This document shows, piece by piece, positions 1 through 7,355 of a DNA stretch of 34,921 bases. Below the pieces are notes generated by a model. That model was not told where the DNA came from, made no database searches, and was given only the letters and a program-made list of their open reading frames with translations. Each line of letters starts with the position of its first letter. The stretch's first letter is position 1. The stretch is from DASRHK01 sp035650495. Lineage in GTDB: Bacteria; Pseudomonadota; Gammaproteobacteria; Nevskiales; Nevskiaceae. The stretch is from the NCBI GenBank assembly GCA_035650495.1, contig DASRHK010000009.1, forward strand, positions 1 to 34,921. The letters are read 5' to 3'. Both the position numbers and the translations under genes were made by a program.

Positions 1-875
1 TCAGTTATTACGAGGATGCGATCCGCCTCGATCCCAACTACGCGCTGGCGTGGGCGCGCCTGTCGAGCACGTGCACGCTGATGGTCACGACGGGGGACGC
101 GGCGCCGGTCGAGTATCGCGCTGCGATCGACAAGGCGCGCAAAGCAGCCGACACCGCGCTGCGGCTGAATCCGAATCTCGGCGACGCCCATTTCGCGCGC
201 GGCATCCTGCTGCAGAACGGCGACCTCGATTGGCAGGGCTCCGATGCCGAGTTCGCCCGTGCGATGGAGCTCCAGCCTCGCAACGCGCTCCTGATGATGT
301 CGATGGGCTTCCACAGGTCCGCAGCAGCCAGGTTCGACGAGGCGTGGCCGCTCTTCCGGGATGCGATCGCGGTCGACCCGCTGTTCAGCACGCCGCGCGT
401 TTACTTCGCGCGATCGCTGATCGGCGGCGGCGCCTACGACGAAGCCGAGGCGACGTTGCGCAAGTCGATCGAAGTGCAGCCGCTCGGCAGCCAGAACTAC
501 ATGGAGCTCGCGAAGATCCAGCTCCTGCGAGGGAACACTGCCGGTGCGGTCGAGCTCGCGAAAAAGGAGACCGACCCGTTCTGGCGCAATTACACGCTGG
601 CGCTCGCCTACTTCGCGAACGGCGACCGCGCGGAAGCCGACCAGCAGCTCAAGCGTCTCATCGACGAGCGCGCCGACCAGGCCGGCGCCCAGATCGCTTC
701 CGTCTACGCGCTGCGCAAGGACGCCGACAAGATGTTCGAGTGGCTCGAGCGCGCGCGCGTCACCAAGGATCCGGGCGCGTTCCTGGTCCGCATCGAGCCG
801 TTCCTGGCGCGCTACAAGGACGATCCGCGCTACGAAGCGTTCTGCAAGAAGATCGGGCTGCCGGGACCGGCGTGA
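1..875 (+). CDS. TPR repeat protein, C-terminal part (5' end outside window)
   Basis: Open from the window edge; the reading frame begins at base 3 and stops with TGA at 873-875. The visible 290 residues consist of tetratricopeptide repeats. A typical TPR helix pair with the YEDAIRLDPNYALAWARL pattern is at the very start, and further repeats follow (A-LRLNP, A-ELQP, AI-VDP, SIEVQP). The end, DDPRYEAFCKKIGLP, resembles the C-terminus of TPR tails fused to winged-helix, protein-kinase or adenylate-cyclase domains, so the missing N-terminus probably carries such an output domain (inference). TPR arrays serve as protein-protein interaction scaffolds. No signal peptide or membrane segment is visible in this part. 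It converges with the DUF4345 gene, whose stop lies one base downstream. Confidence 0.85.
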   Translation, partial: SYYEDAIRLDPNYALAWARLSSTCTLMVTTGDAAPVEYRAAIDKARKAADTALRLNPNLGDAHFARGILLQNGDLDWQGSDAEFARAMELQPRNALLMMSMGFHRSAAARFDEAWPLFRDAIAVDPLFSTPRVYFARSLIGGGAYDEAEATLRKSIEVQPLGSQNYMELAKIQLLRGNTAGAVELAKKETDPFWRNYTLALAYFANGDRAEADQQLKRLIDERADQAGAQIASVYALRKDADKMFEWLERARVTKDPGAFLVRIEPFLARYKDDPRYEAFCKKIGLPGPA

Positions 876-876
876 G

Positions 877-1263
877 CTAGAGCTCCCACAGCGCGATCAG
901 CCAGAGAACACCGAAGACGAATCCGAGCAGCTCGAAGAAGCCCGAAACCCACGGGATCGCGCCGGGCGCTCCGTCGACGACGAGGCTGTAGATGCGTCCC
1001 GCGACCAGCCCGCCCAGCATGGTCACCACCAGGATGACCGCGGGAAGCTGCAGCTTCGGGATGAACATCGCCGCCACCAGCACGATGCCGCCAGCAGTGC
1101 TCACGCCACCGGTTCCCGAGCGCAGATAGTTGCGCCCGTCGACGCTTCTGACTTCGAGGCCGAGCGGCTCGGCGACGGACTCGATCGGCGTGAACACGGC
1201 GCGCAGGCCGACGATGAGGAAGGCGATGCCGTTGATGCCGAGGAACCAGTCCAGTCCAGTCAT
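877..1263 (-). CDS. DUF4345-like four-helix membrane protein
   Basis: Small integral membrane protein of about 128 residues. Four hydrophobic segments are visible: one beginning at the N-terminal LDWFLGINGIAFLIVG, two central ones around STAGGIVLVAAMFI and LPAVILVVTMLGGLVAG, and a last one, FFELLGFVFGVLWLIAL. Length, segment spacing and the RSxDGRNYLRSGTGG loop resemble the DUF4345 family, whose function is unknown. I chose the ATG at 1261-1263; an in-frame ATG nine bases upstream (1270-1272) is possible and neither has a strong ribosome-binding site. The gene diverges from the outer-membrane barrel gene across a 46-base gap and converges with the TPR gene. Confidence 0.75.
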   Translation of the reverse strand: MTGLDWFLGINGIAFLIVGLRAVFTPIESVAEPLGLEVRSVDGRNYLRSGTGGVSTAGGIVLVAAMFIPKLQLPAVILVVTMLGGLVAGRIYSLVVDGAPGAIPWVSGFFELLGFVFGVLWLIALWEL

Positions 1264-1309
1264 GGCCGCCATCGTAGCGCGCTGCGCGGCCAATCGATCA
1301 CAATGCGGG

Positions 1310-1792
1310 ATGAAGACGATCCTCGCGGTGCTCGCAGTCCTCACTTTCCTCCCGCTCGCCGCGCACGCGGAGAATTACCTCGGCGGCAGCTACGCGCGCG
1401 TGCGCCAGAGCGGCGGGCCGTTCGACGGCTCCAACAATGGCTACAAATTCTTCGCCGGCGCCTACAACAACACCGTCGGGCTCGAAGGCGGCTACGTGAA
1501 CTTCCAGCATCTCGGCAGCGGCGACGGCCCGCACGCGGACGCGTGGGTGTCGTCGCTGATGCTCGGCTTCCCGATCTCGTTCCTGACCCCATTCGGCCGC
1601 GCGGGTCTCGCGGTGTCGCGCGTGGGCGGGACGCCGATCACCGAGGAAGCGAAGCACTATCGCTTCTACTGGGGCGGCGGCGTGCGCATCGGCCGCGACA
1701 AGGGCTTCGGGCTGCGCGCGGAATTCGAGCGCTATCGGCTCGACTCCGATCACGTCGATCTGCTCTCCGCCGGACTCGAGTACCGGTTCTAG
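1310..1792 (+). CDS. Small outer-membrane beta-barrel protein
   Basis: The product is 160 residues with a clear signal peptide (MKTILAVLAVLTFLPLAAHA, cleavage after AHA). The mature part has alternating hydrophobic/polar strands and many aromatic residues, and it ends in LEYRF. A C-terminal aromatic residue is the usual recognition signal for outer-membrane barrel assembly. The length fits an eight-stranded OmpA/OmpW-like barrel. A longer frame exists upstream, but the ATG at 1310 directly precedes the signal peptide, so I use it. Cargo or ligand cannot be predicted. It converges with the HxlR gene, seven bases away. Confidence 0.75.
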   Translation: MKTILAVLAVLTFLPLAAHAENYLGGSYARVRQSGGPFDGSNNGYKFFAGAYNNTVGLEGGYVNFQHLGSGDGPHADAWVSSLMLGFPISFLTPFGRAGLAVSRVGGTPITEEAKHYRFYWGGGVRIGRDKGFGLRAEFERYRLDSDHVDLLSAGLEYRF

Positions 1793-1799
1793 AGAAACT

Positions 1800-2219
1800 T
1801 CAGCGCGCCTTGCGGTGCTGCGAGCGGATCTCGGCGACGAAGCCGTCGCGATTCCTCGCGATGCCTTTGATGATCCGCGGCGGCGCGTCGGACTTCTTGT
1901 CGTACTTCGCGCCCCAGCGCACGAGCTCCAGCATCGCGGGCAACAGATCGAGCGCTTTCTCGGTCGGCGTGTAGACGCCGCGGCGTGAATGCTGCGGATC
2001 GGGCGCACGCGTGACGAAGCCCGCAGCTTCGAGCTGCTTCAGCCGGCTGGTCAGGATGTTGGTCGCGATGCCTTCCTGCGATTCGAGGAACTCGCGGAAG
2101 TAGCGCTTGCGCCCGAGGATCAGGTCGCGCAGCACGAGCAGGGTCCAGCGATCGCCGACGAAGTCGAGCGCGTAGGAGATCGGGCAGTGGGACCGGCAAG
2201 CCGGTAACGCAGCGTTCAT
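1800..2219 (-). CDS. HxlR-family winged-helix transcriptional regulator
   Basis: A 139-residue MarR/HxlR-type DNA-binding protein. The N-terminus CRSHCPISYALDFVGDRW followed by TLLVLRDL is the HxlR signature. The recognition-helix region is ATNILTSRLKQLEAAGF and the wing is SRRGVYTPTEKA. Cys8 and Cys12 lie where family members such as YodB and HypR carry redox- or quinone-sensing cysteines, so thiol sensing is plausible but not shown. It diverges from a glutathione transferase gene, and two matching palindromes fill the gap. This suggests that it represses that gene and itself in response to an electrophile. Confidence 0.9.
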   Translation of the reverse strand: MNAALPACRSHCPISYALDFVGDRWTLLVLRDLILGRKRYFREFLESQEGIATNILTSRLKQLEAAGFVTRAPDPQHSRRGVYTPTEKALDLLPAMLELVRWGAKYDKKSDAPPRIIKGIARNRDGFVAEIRSQHRKAR

Positions 2220-2240
2220 GGCGCGAGATTAGGGTGGTCA

Positions 2241-2255
2241 CTTGCATTGTGCAAG
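2241..2255. promoter_or_regulatory. HxlR operator candidate, site 1
   Basis: Perfect palindrome CTTGC-N5-GCAAG between the divergent regulator and GST genes. It overlaps the predicted -35 region of the GST promoter. HxlR regulators typically bind short dyads with about five-base spacers, which this matches. Confidence 0.7.
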
Positions 2256-2269
2256 CGGAAGCCTATACT
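2242..2269 (+). promoter_or_regulatory. Predicted sigma-70-like promoter of the GST gene
   Basis: A good -10 hexamer TATACT (2264-2269) lies 16 bases after a weak -35 match TTGCAT (2242-2247). It is placed to transcribe the glutathione transferase gene with a leader of about 45 bases. Operator site 1 covers the -35 and site 2 begins just after the -10, the geometry of simple repression. Confidence 0.5.
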
Positions 2270-2270
2270 C

Positions 2271-2287
2271 ACTTGCGCTTTGCAAGT
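2271..2287. promoter_or_regulatory. HxlR operator candidate, site 2
   Basis: Perfect palindrome ACTTGC-N5-GCAAGT, sharing the half-site of site 1 (CTTGC/GCAAG) with one extra base pair on each side. The two centres (2248 and 2279) are 31 bases apart, about three helical turns, so two dimers would sit on the same DNA face around the -10 element. Confidence 0.7.
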
Positions 2288-2322
2288 CACGAAGCGCCCC
2301 AACAACGACCGAGGAGCCCCCA

Positions 2323-2949
2323 ATGCCCAAGCTCAAGCTGACCTATTTCGATTTCGACGGTGGCCGCGGCGAGCCCGCACGCCTGGCGCTCAGGATCGGC
2401 GGCGTCGCCTTCGAGGACCATCGCATCCCCGGACCGGACTGGCCGAAGTACCGCGACCAGACGCCGTTCCGCGGCATGCCGGTGCTCGAGGTCGACGGCA
2501 AGTCGATCACGCAGTCGAACACCATCAACCGCTACGTCGGCAAGCTCGCCGGCCTGTATCCGAAGGACGACTGGCAGGCTGCGCTGTGCGACGAGATCAT
2601 GGATGCGACGGAGGATCTCGGCTCACGGCTCGGCGCGACCATCACGCTCGACGACGCCGCCAAGAAGAAGGCGAGGGAAGCGCTCGCCGCCGACGCGATC
2701 CCGCGACATCTCGAGACACTCGACGCGAAGCTCAAGGCCGCCGGGGGCGAGTACTTCGCCGACAAGCGCCTCACCGTCGCCGATCTGAAGGTGTATCAGC
2801 TGATCCGCTGGCTGCGCACTGGCGTTCTCGACCACGTGCCGAAGGACATCGTCGATCGGCACGCGCCGGGACTGGTGAAGCACTTCGAGCGGGTCGCTGC
2901 GCACCCGAAGGTCGCCGAGTACTACCAGAGCCGGAAGAAGGCGGCGTAG
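2323..2949 (+). CDS. Glutathione S-transferase (sigma/alpha-like)
   Basis: A 208-residue cytosolic glutathione transferase that would conjugate glutathione to electrophilic substrates. The N-terminal thioredoxin fold has Tyr8 in LTYFDFDGGRGEPAR, the position of the catalytic tyrosine in alpha, mu, pi and sigma classes. It also has the glutathione-binding stretch GMPVLEVDG...ITQSNTINRYV. A helical C-terminal domain follows, with LTVADLKVYQ near residue 150. The ATG at 2323 follows a GAGGAG ribosome-binding site (2311-2316). The gene stands alone and diverges from HxlR across a double operator, suggesting detoxification induced by an electrophile. The substrate is unknown. Confidence 0.9.
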   Translation: MPKLKLTYFDFDGGRGEPARLALRIGGVAFEDHRIPGPDWPKYRDQTPFRGMPVLEVDGKSITQSNTINRYVGKLAGLYPKDDWQAALCDEIMDATEDLGSRLGATITLDDAAKKKAREALAADAIPRHLETLDAKLKAAGGEYFADKRLTVADLKVYQLIRWLRTGVLDHVPKDIVDRHAPGLVKHFERVAAHPKVAEYYQSRKKAA

Positions 2950-2952
2950 TCG

Positions 2953-3993
2953 CTACTTCCTCATCGCCCGCGGCGTTCTCGACGCGCCGCGGGCGGTGCG
3001 GATCTGCGATGGCGTCTTGCCGCACCATTTCACGCAGCAGCGGGTGAGCACCGACTGGTCGGCAAGCCCGATCAGGCTCGCGAGCTGCGCCAGCGGAATC
3101 TGCGTTCCGCTCAGGTAACGCAGCGCAGTTTCGCGACGCACGTCGTCGCGCAATTCCTCGAACACGACCCCTGCGGCGGCAAGCTTGCGCTGCATCGTGC
3201 GCGGATGCAGGAACAGCAGCGCCGCGATCGCATCCTTCGCGCCGCGATTGGAGGACAGCGTCGAGGTGAGCACGCGACGCACGCGGGTGACGATGTCCTG
3301 GCTCGGGTCGGCGTAGTGCGAGCTCAGATAGTCGAGCGCCATCTTCTGCAGCGGCTTGTTCACCGTCGGCAGCTTGCGCTTGAGCGTTGCGGGCGTGACA
3401 TGCAGGCCGGCGTGCGGGTGCTCGGCGTGGACCGGCACGCCGAAGAATTTCTTGTAGACCGATAGATCGGCGAGCGGCTTGTGCGAGAGCGTGACCGCAA
3501 GCAATCCGTAGTCCGCGCCGGTGAGGAAGATCGCGATGCGATGCAGGACGCCGAGGCATTGATCGCTCACCTGCCGGTCGGTGCCGAGGTTGTCGAGCAG
3601 CGTTTCGAAGCGCAGCTCGACCGCGCCGTGGATCAGCGTGCTCTTCGGGATCACGCTGAACTTGAGCGCTGCGCTGTGCACGAAGAGGTAGCGCGATGCC
3701 GTCTGCAGCGCTTCGCCGACGGTCTCCGCATTCTGGATCGCCGCGGCGAGCGGGCCGACGACGCGGATGTCTTCGGTCGCCGCGAGGCGCAAGCCGAAGT
3801 CGGGGCAGTTCGTCGCCGCCGCGCTGTCTTCCTCGAGGTTGACGATCGCGCGCACGGGCACGAGGACGTCGTCGTTCTCGCCGAGATCGAGCGGCAGGCC
3901 GTGCTTCTTCAACAGCGGCTTCGGATCGACGCCGAGGCTGCGCATCAACGCCGAATAGCCGATCACTCCGCTGGAGCGGACCATCGCAGTCAT
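2953..3993 (-). CDS. AraC-family regulator with arabinose-binding-like N-terminal domain
   Basis: A 346-residue regulator. The N-terminal two thirds (GVIGYSALMRSLGVDPKPLLKKHGLP onward) match the Arabinose_bd/OruR-type ligand domain. The C-terminal third is an AraC helix-turn-helix pair, with FLHPRTMQRKLAAAGVVFEELRDDVRRE as the first unit and IPLAQLASLIGLADQSVLTRCCVKWCGKTPSQ as the second. I chose the ATG at 3991-3993, just before TAMVRSSGVIGYSAL; a second ATG lies nine bases inside, and an upstream extension would run into the divergent gene. It diverges from a flavin monooxygenase gene across about 70 bases and is the obvious candidate activator of it. Confidence 0.88.
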   Translation of the reverse strand: MTAMVRSSGVIGYSALMRSLGVDPKPLLKKHGLPLDLGENDDVLVPVRAIVNLEEDSAAATNCPDFGLRLAATEDIRVVGPLAAAIQNAETVGEALQTASRYLFVHSAALKFSVIPKSTLIHGAVELRFETLLDNLGTDRQVSDQCLGVLHRIAIFLTGADYGLLAVTLSHKPLADLSVYKKFFGVPVHAEHPHAGLHVTPATLKRKLPTVNKPLQKMALDYLSSHYADPSQDIVTRVRRVLTSTLSSNRGAKDAIAALLFLHPRTMQRKLAAAGVVFEELRDDVRRETALRYLSGTQIPLAQLASLIGLADQSVLTRCCVKWCGKTPSQIRTARGASRTPRAMRK

Positions 3994-4009
3994 GTCCCAT
4001 AGGGTAAAA

Positions 4010-4040
4010 AGTCTGTCTCGTGAGATCAAGAGCGCAGACT
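4010..4040. promoter_or_regulatory. Nested inverted repeat between AraC and monooxygenase genes
   Basis: AGTCTG (4010-4015) is mirrored by CAGACT (4035-4040), and between them lies the smaller dyad TCTC-GT-GAGA (4016-4025). The only intergenic space between the two divergent starts is about 70 bases, so regulator binding sites should lie here. Which element the AraC protein binds cannot be told from sequence. Confidence 0.35.
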
Positions 4041-4063
4041 GCGGACTTGCTGCAATGCTCGCC

Positions 4064-5512
4064 ATGAACATCGACTACGACATCCTCGTCATCGGCGCCG
4101 GCCTGTCCGGGATCGGCATGGCCTGCCAGCTCCAGCGCGAGTTCCCGGGAAAGCGCCTGACGATCCTCGAGCGGCGCAACGCGATCGGCGGCACCTGGGA
4201 TCTGTTCCGCTATCCCGGCATCCGCTCCGACTCCGACATGTTCACCTTCGGCTACCAGTTCCGGCCGTGGAATGCGCTGAAGGTGCTCGCCGACGGCCCG
4301 TCGATCCGCAAGTACATCGCCGACACCGCCGCCGAGTACGGCGTCGACCGGAAAATCCAGTTCGGCGTGAAGATCGTCTCGGCGGACTGGTCGAGCGACG
4401 CGCGCTGCTGGACGATTCGCGCGGTGCACGAATCGACCGGCGAGCCGCGCGCGTACACGGCGAAGTACGTCGTGAACTGCACCGGCTACTTCAATCACGA
4501 TCAGGGCTTCCTGCCGAAGTTCGCCGGCATCGAGCAATTCAAGGGCCAGTGCGTCCATCCGCAGCAGTGGCCCGAGGATCTCGACTACAGCGGCAAGAAG
4601 GTGGTCATCATCGGCAGCGGCGCCACTGCGGTGACGCTCGTGCCCGCGATGGCGGGGAAGGCATCGCACGTGACGATGCTGCAGCGCTCGCCGACGTACA
4701 TCTTCTCGATCCCGGCGCTCGACAAGATCTCCGGCTTCCTCGCGAAGTTCCTGCCGGCGAAGTGGGTGTTCGGCGCCGCGCGGCGTCGCCAGATCGCGCT
4801 GCAGCGGTGGATCTACGCCGCTTGCCGGCTCTGGCCGAAGCTCACGCGCCGCCTGCTGCTCGCGCAGACGCGCCGCCACCTCGGCGACGGCTTCGACATG
4901 GGGCATTTCACGCCGAAGTACATGCCGTGGGACGAGCGCCTGTGCATGGTGCCCGACGCTGATCTGTTCGCCGCGCTGAAGTCGAAGCAGGCGTCCGTGG
5001 TCACCGATCACATCGACACGTTCACCGAGAGCGGCATCCGGCTGAAGTCCGGCCAGACGCTCGATGCGGACATCGTCGTCACCGCGACCGGGCTTCAGCT
5101 GCAGATGCTCGGCGGCATGACGCTGAGCGTCGATGGCCGCGTGGTGTCGTTCAGCGACCAGATGACCTACAAGAGCATGCTCATCCAGGACGTGCCGAAC
5201 ATGGCCTTCATCTTCGGCTACACGAATGCGTCGTGGACGCTCAAGGTCGACATCGCCGCCGCGTACCTGATCCGCCTGTTCCGGCACATGGACGCCAACG
5301 GCGTCGGCGTCGCCACACCGCGCGATCTCGAGAACTGTGCGCTCGGCACCGGCATGCTCGATTCGCTGCAATCGGGCTATGTGCAGCGCTCGATGCAGAT
5401 CATGCCGCGCCAAGGCAGCAAGCTGCCCTGGCGCGTGTTGATGAACTATCAGCGCGACCGCAAGATGCTGGTCGACGAGCGCATCGAGGACGGCGTGCTG
5501 GCCTTCAGGTGA
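4064..5512 (+). CDS. Flavin-containing monooxygenase, Baeyer-Villiger type
   Basis: A 482-residue FAD- and NADPH-dependent class B monooxygenase, expected to oxidise ketones or other soft nucleophiles with O2. It shows the FAD Rossmann motif GAGLSGIG near residue 11, the GGTWDLFRYPGIRSDSD segment typical of BVMOs, and the fingerprint FKGQCVHPQQWP (FxGxxxHxxxWP). A second Rossmann motif for NADPH follows, GSGATAVTLVPAMA. The length fits the shorter, EtaA-like branch. The ATG at 4064 directly precedes the FAD fold; ATG 4055 is an alternative. It diverges from an AraC regulator, an arrangement common for inducible monooxygenases. The substrate cannot be assigned. Confidence 0.9.
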   Translation: MNIDYDILVIGAGLSGIGMACQLQREFPGKRLTILERRNAIGGTWDLFRYPGIRSDSDMFTFGYQFRPWNALKVLADGPSIRKYIADTAAEYGVDRKIQFGVKIVSADWSSDARCWTIRAVHESTGEPRAYTAKYVVNCTGYFNHDQGFLPKFAGIEQFKGQCVHPQQWPEDLDYSGKKVVIIGSGATAVTLVPAMAGKASHVTMLQRSPTYIFSIPALDKISGFLAKFLPAKWVFGAARRRQIALQRWIYAACRLWPKLTRRLLLAQTRRHLGDGFDMGHFTPKYMPWDERLCMVPDADLFAALKSKQASVVTDHIDTFTESGIRLKSGQTLDADIVVTATGLQLQMLGGMTLSVDGRVVSFSDQMTYKSMLIQDVPNMAFIFGYTNASWTLKVDIAAAYLIRLFRHMDANGVGVATPRDLENCALGTGMLDSLQSGYVQRSMQIMPRQGSKLPWRVLMNYQRDRKMLVDERIEDGVLAFR

Positions 5513-5522
5513 CGCGCACGAA

Positions 5523-5819
5523 TCAGCGCGGGAGCTTGCCGCCCGTCAGGTAGTTGTGCACCTCGTAAGCGGTGATCGCCGGCGGCGCGAGTCCTTCCTC
5601 GGCCGTCATCGGACCGATCTTCGCCTGCGCGAACTTGTCGAACTCGGCCTGGTTCTCCCAGACGTCGACGACGACGAAGCCGTCCTTGGTCTTCGCGACC
5701 CAGTGGAAGTAGGCGTTCTCCGCGCCCTTGCCGCGCGGCTTGAAGCCCATCTTCTTGATGACGCGGTCGTACTGCTCCATGGTGCCGCCCTTGAAGCGCA
5801 TCTCGAAGGCCATCGGCAT
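5523..5819 (-). CDS. ABM-like dimeric alpha/beta-barrel small protein
   Basis: A 98-residue soluble protein beginning MPMAFEMRFKGGTMEQYDRVIKKMGF. An N-terminal strand is followed by an amphipathic helix, then AYFHWVAKTKDGFVVVDVWENQAEFDKFAQAKIGP. This matches the antibiotic-biosynthesis-monooxygenase/dimeric ferredoxin-like barrel fold, in which the phrase WENQAEFDKF is characteristic. Members are cofactor-free oxygenases or simply small-molecule binders, so the activity is uncertain. The gene converges with the flavin monooxygenase gene, ten bases away. Confidence 0.75.
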   Translation of the reverse strand: MPMAFEMRFKGGTMEQYDRVIKKMGFKPRGKGAENAYFHWVAKTKDGFVVVDVWENQAEFDKFAQAKIGPMTAEEGLAPPAITAYEVHNYLTGGKLPR

Positions 5820-5901
5820 CGCGGTTCTCCCTGTTGCGTGAGTGAGTGGCAGATTACGCCGTTCGCGCCGGTTTGGATGCGCGGCCCGACTTTGGATACA
5901 G

Positions 5902-5926
5902 TCGCCTCGCCGCCAAGGCGAGGTGA
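5902..5926 (+). promoter_or_regulatory. Hairpin covering the ribosome-binding site of the LCAT-like gene
   Basis: CCTCGCC (5905-5911) and GGCGAGG (5917-5923) pair perfectly around a five-base loop; a G-U and two further pairs extend the stem to 5902-5926. The 3' arm contains the purine-rich AGGCGAGGTGA that serves as the Shine-Dalgarno element for the ATG at 5930. The stem could therefore limit translation initiation (inference). Confidence 0.45.
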
Positions 5927-5929
5927 CTC

Positions 5930-7354
5930 ATGTGTCGGTGGGGAGCATTGGCACTGTGCGCGATCCTGTTCGGCTGCACGTCCGAGCGGCCGAATCTGCG
6001 TGCGCTGTATGACTTCAAGTCGGAGGCGTCGCAGCCGCCGCTGATCGTCATCCCGGGCATCCTCGGATCGCGCTTGTACAACGTGCCGATGCAGCGCGAG
6101 ATCTGGCCCGGCTCGAACTGGACGCTCCTGTTCGATCGCAAGGAGCACCTCGCGCTCGACGTCGATCCCAAGACGCTCGAGCCGCGCAACGACGGCGTCG
6201 AGGCGCGCGGCCTGTTCGAGACCGCGTTCGGCACCGATTTCTACGGCGAGATCCTGAAGACGCTCGAGAGCTACGGTCACTACGAGCGCGCGACGCCGGG
6301 ACGTCCGCCGGATCGGTCGCGCCGCAACTACTACGTGTTCGCTTACGACTGGCGACAGGACAACGTCGTCACCGCACGCAAGCTCGACGCGCTGATCCGG
6401 CAGATCCGCAAGGATTACGGCGATCCCACGCTCAAGGTCGACATCCTCGCGCACAGCATGGGCGGGCTCGTCTCGCGCTACTACGCGCGCTACGGCACGG
6501 AGGACGTGCTCGACGGCAACGAATTCCACGCGAGCATGGCCGGCGGACAGAACATCCGCATGCTGATCCTGCTCGGCACGCCGAATCTGGGCTCCGCGGA
6601 TTCGCTGCACGGATTCATCGAAGGCGCGAGGGTCGGGCTGCGCCGCATTCCCTCCGACGTGCTCGCGACCGTGCCGAGCTTCTACGAGCTGTTTCCGCAT
6701 CCGCTGAACGATTGGCTGATCACGGAGAAAGGCGAGCCGCTCGATCGCGACCTGTTCGACGTGACGACGTGGCAGCGCTTCGAATGGTCCGTGTTCGATC
6801 CCGAGGTCGAGGCGAACATCCGCGCGCGTGCGCTGCGGATGCATCCCGGCGCGACCGCTGCCGACGCCGATGCCGCCGTCGAGACGATGCATCGTTATTT
6901 CGCGAAGCGCCTGGAGCGCGCGCGGCGCTTCGTCTGGTCGCTGACGGTGCCGCTCCCGAAAGGTGCCAGCTCGCGCATGATCGTGCTCGGCGGCGATTGC
7001 ACGCCGACCCCGGCGCGGCTGCTCGTCGAAGAGGACAACGGCGATTCGGTGGTGCGCCTGTCGCCCGACGACGTGAAGCACAAGGTGCCGGGCGTCGACT
7101 ACGCGCGACTCATGCTCGAGCCAGGCGATGGCGAGGTGACCAAGCCGTCGCTGCTCGCGCGCGAATCGCTCGATCCGGGCAAGCCGCGCCATCGCTACCT
7201 GCACGTTGCGATCGAGTACTCGTTCTTCCTTTGCGAGCAGCACAACAAGCTCACGGGCAACGCGACGTTCCAGGACAATCTGCTCAACCTGCTGCTCTCG
7301 AAGGACCTGCCGTGGATGGAGCGCGTCGTGCCCACGCCGTCGCGGATGCACTAG
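5930..7354 (+). CDS. LCAT-like serine hydrolase lipoprotein
   Basis: A 474-residue alpha/beta hydrolase of the lecithin:cholesterol acyltransferase/phospholipase family, expected to hydrolyse or transfer acyl groups of lipids. The N-terminus LALCAILFGC carries a probable lipobox with Cys16, placing the protein in the envelope. PLIVIPGILGSRL near residue 37 is the LCAT oxyanion region, YVFAYDWRQD near residue 135 is characteristic of the family, and DILAHSMGGL contains the nucleophile Ser176. It is the first gene of a packed operon; the next gene starts one base after its stop. A hairpin overlies its ribosome-binding site. Confidence 0.85.
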   Translation: MCRWGALALCAILFGCTSERPNLRALYDFKSEASQPPLIVIPGILGSRLYNVPMQREIWPGSNWTLLFDRKEHLALDVDPKTLEPRNDGVEARGLFETAFGTDFYGEILKTLESYGHYERATPGRPPDRSRRNYYVFAYDWRQDNVVTARKLDALIRQIRKDYGDPTLKVDILAHSMGGLVSRYYARYGTEDVLDGNEFHASMAGGQNIRMLILLGTPNLGSADSLHGFIEGARVGLRRIPSDVLATVPSFYELFPHPLNDWLITEKGEPLDRDLFDVTTWQRFEWSVFDPEVEANIRARALRMHPGATAADADAAVETMHRYFAKRLERARRFVWSLTVPLPKGASSRMIVLGGDCTPTPARLLVEEDNGDSVVRLSPDDVKHKVPGVDYARLMLEPGDGEVTKPSLLARESLDPGKPRHRYLHVAIEYSFFLCEQHNKLTGNATFQDNLLNLLLSKDLPWMERVVPTPSRMH

Positions 7355-7355
7355 C

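Noticed and set aside
2771..5413. An 880-codon minus-strand frame spanning the GST end, the AraC gene and the monooxygenase
   Set aside because: It crosses three well-supported genes and its translation is low-complexity Arg/Ala sequence.
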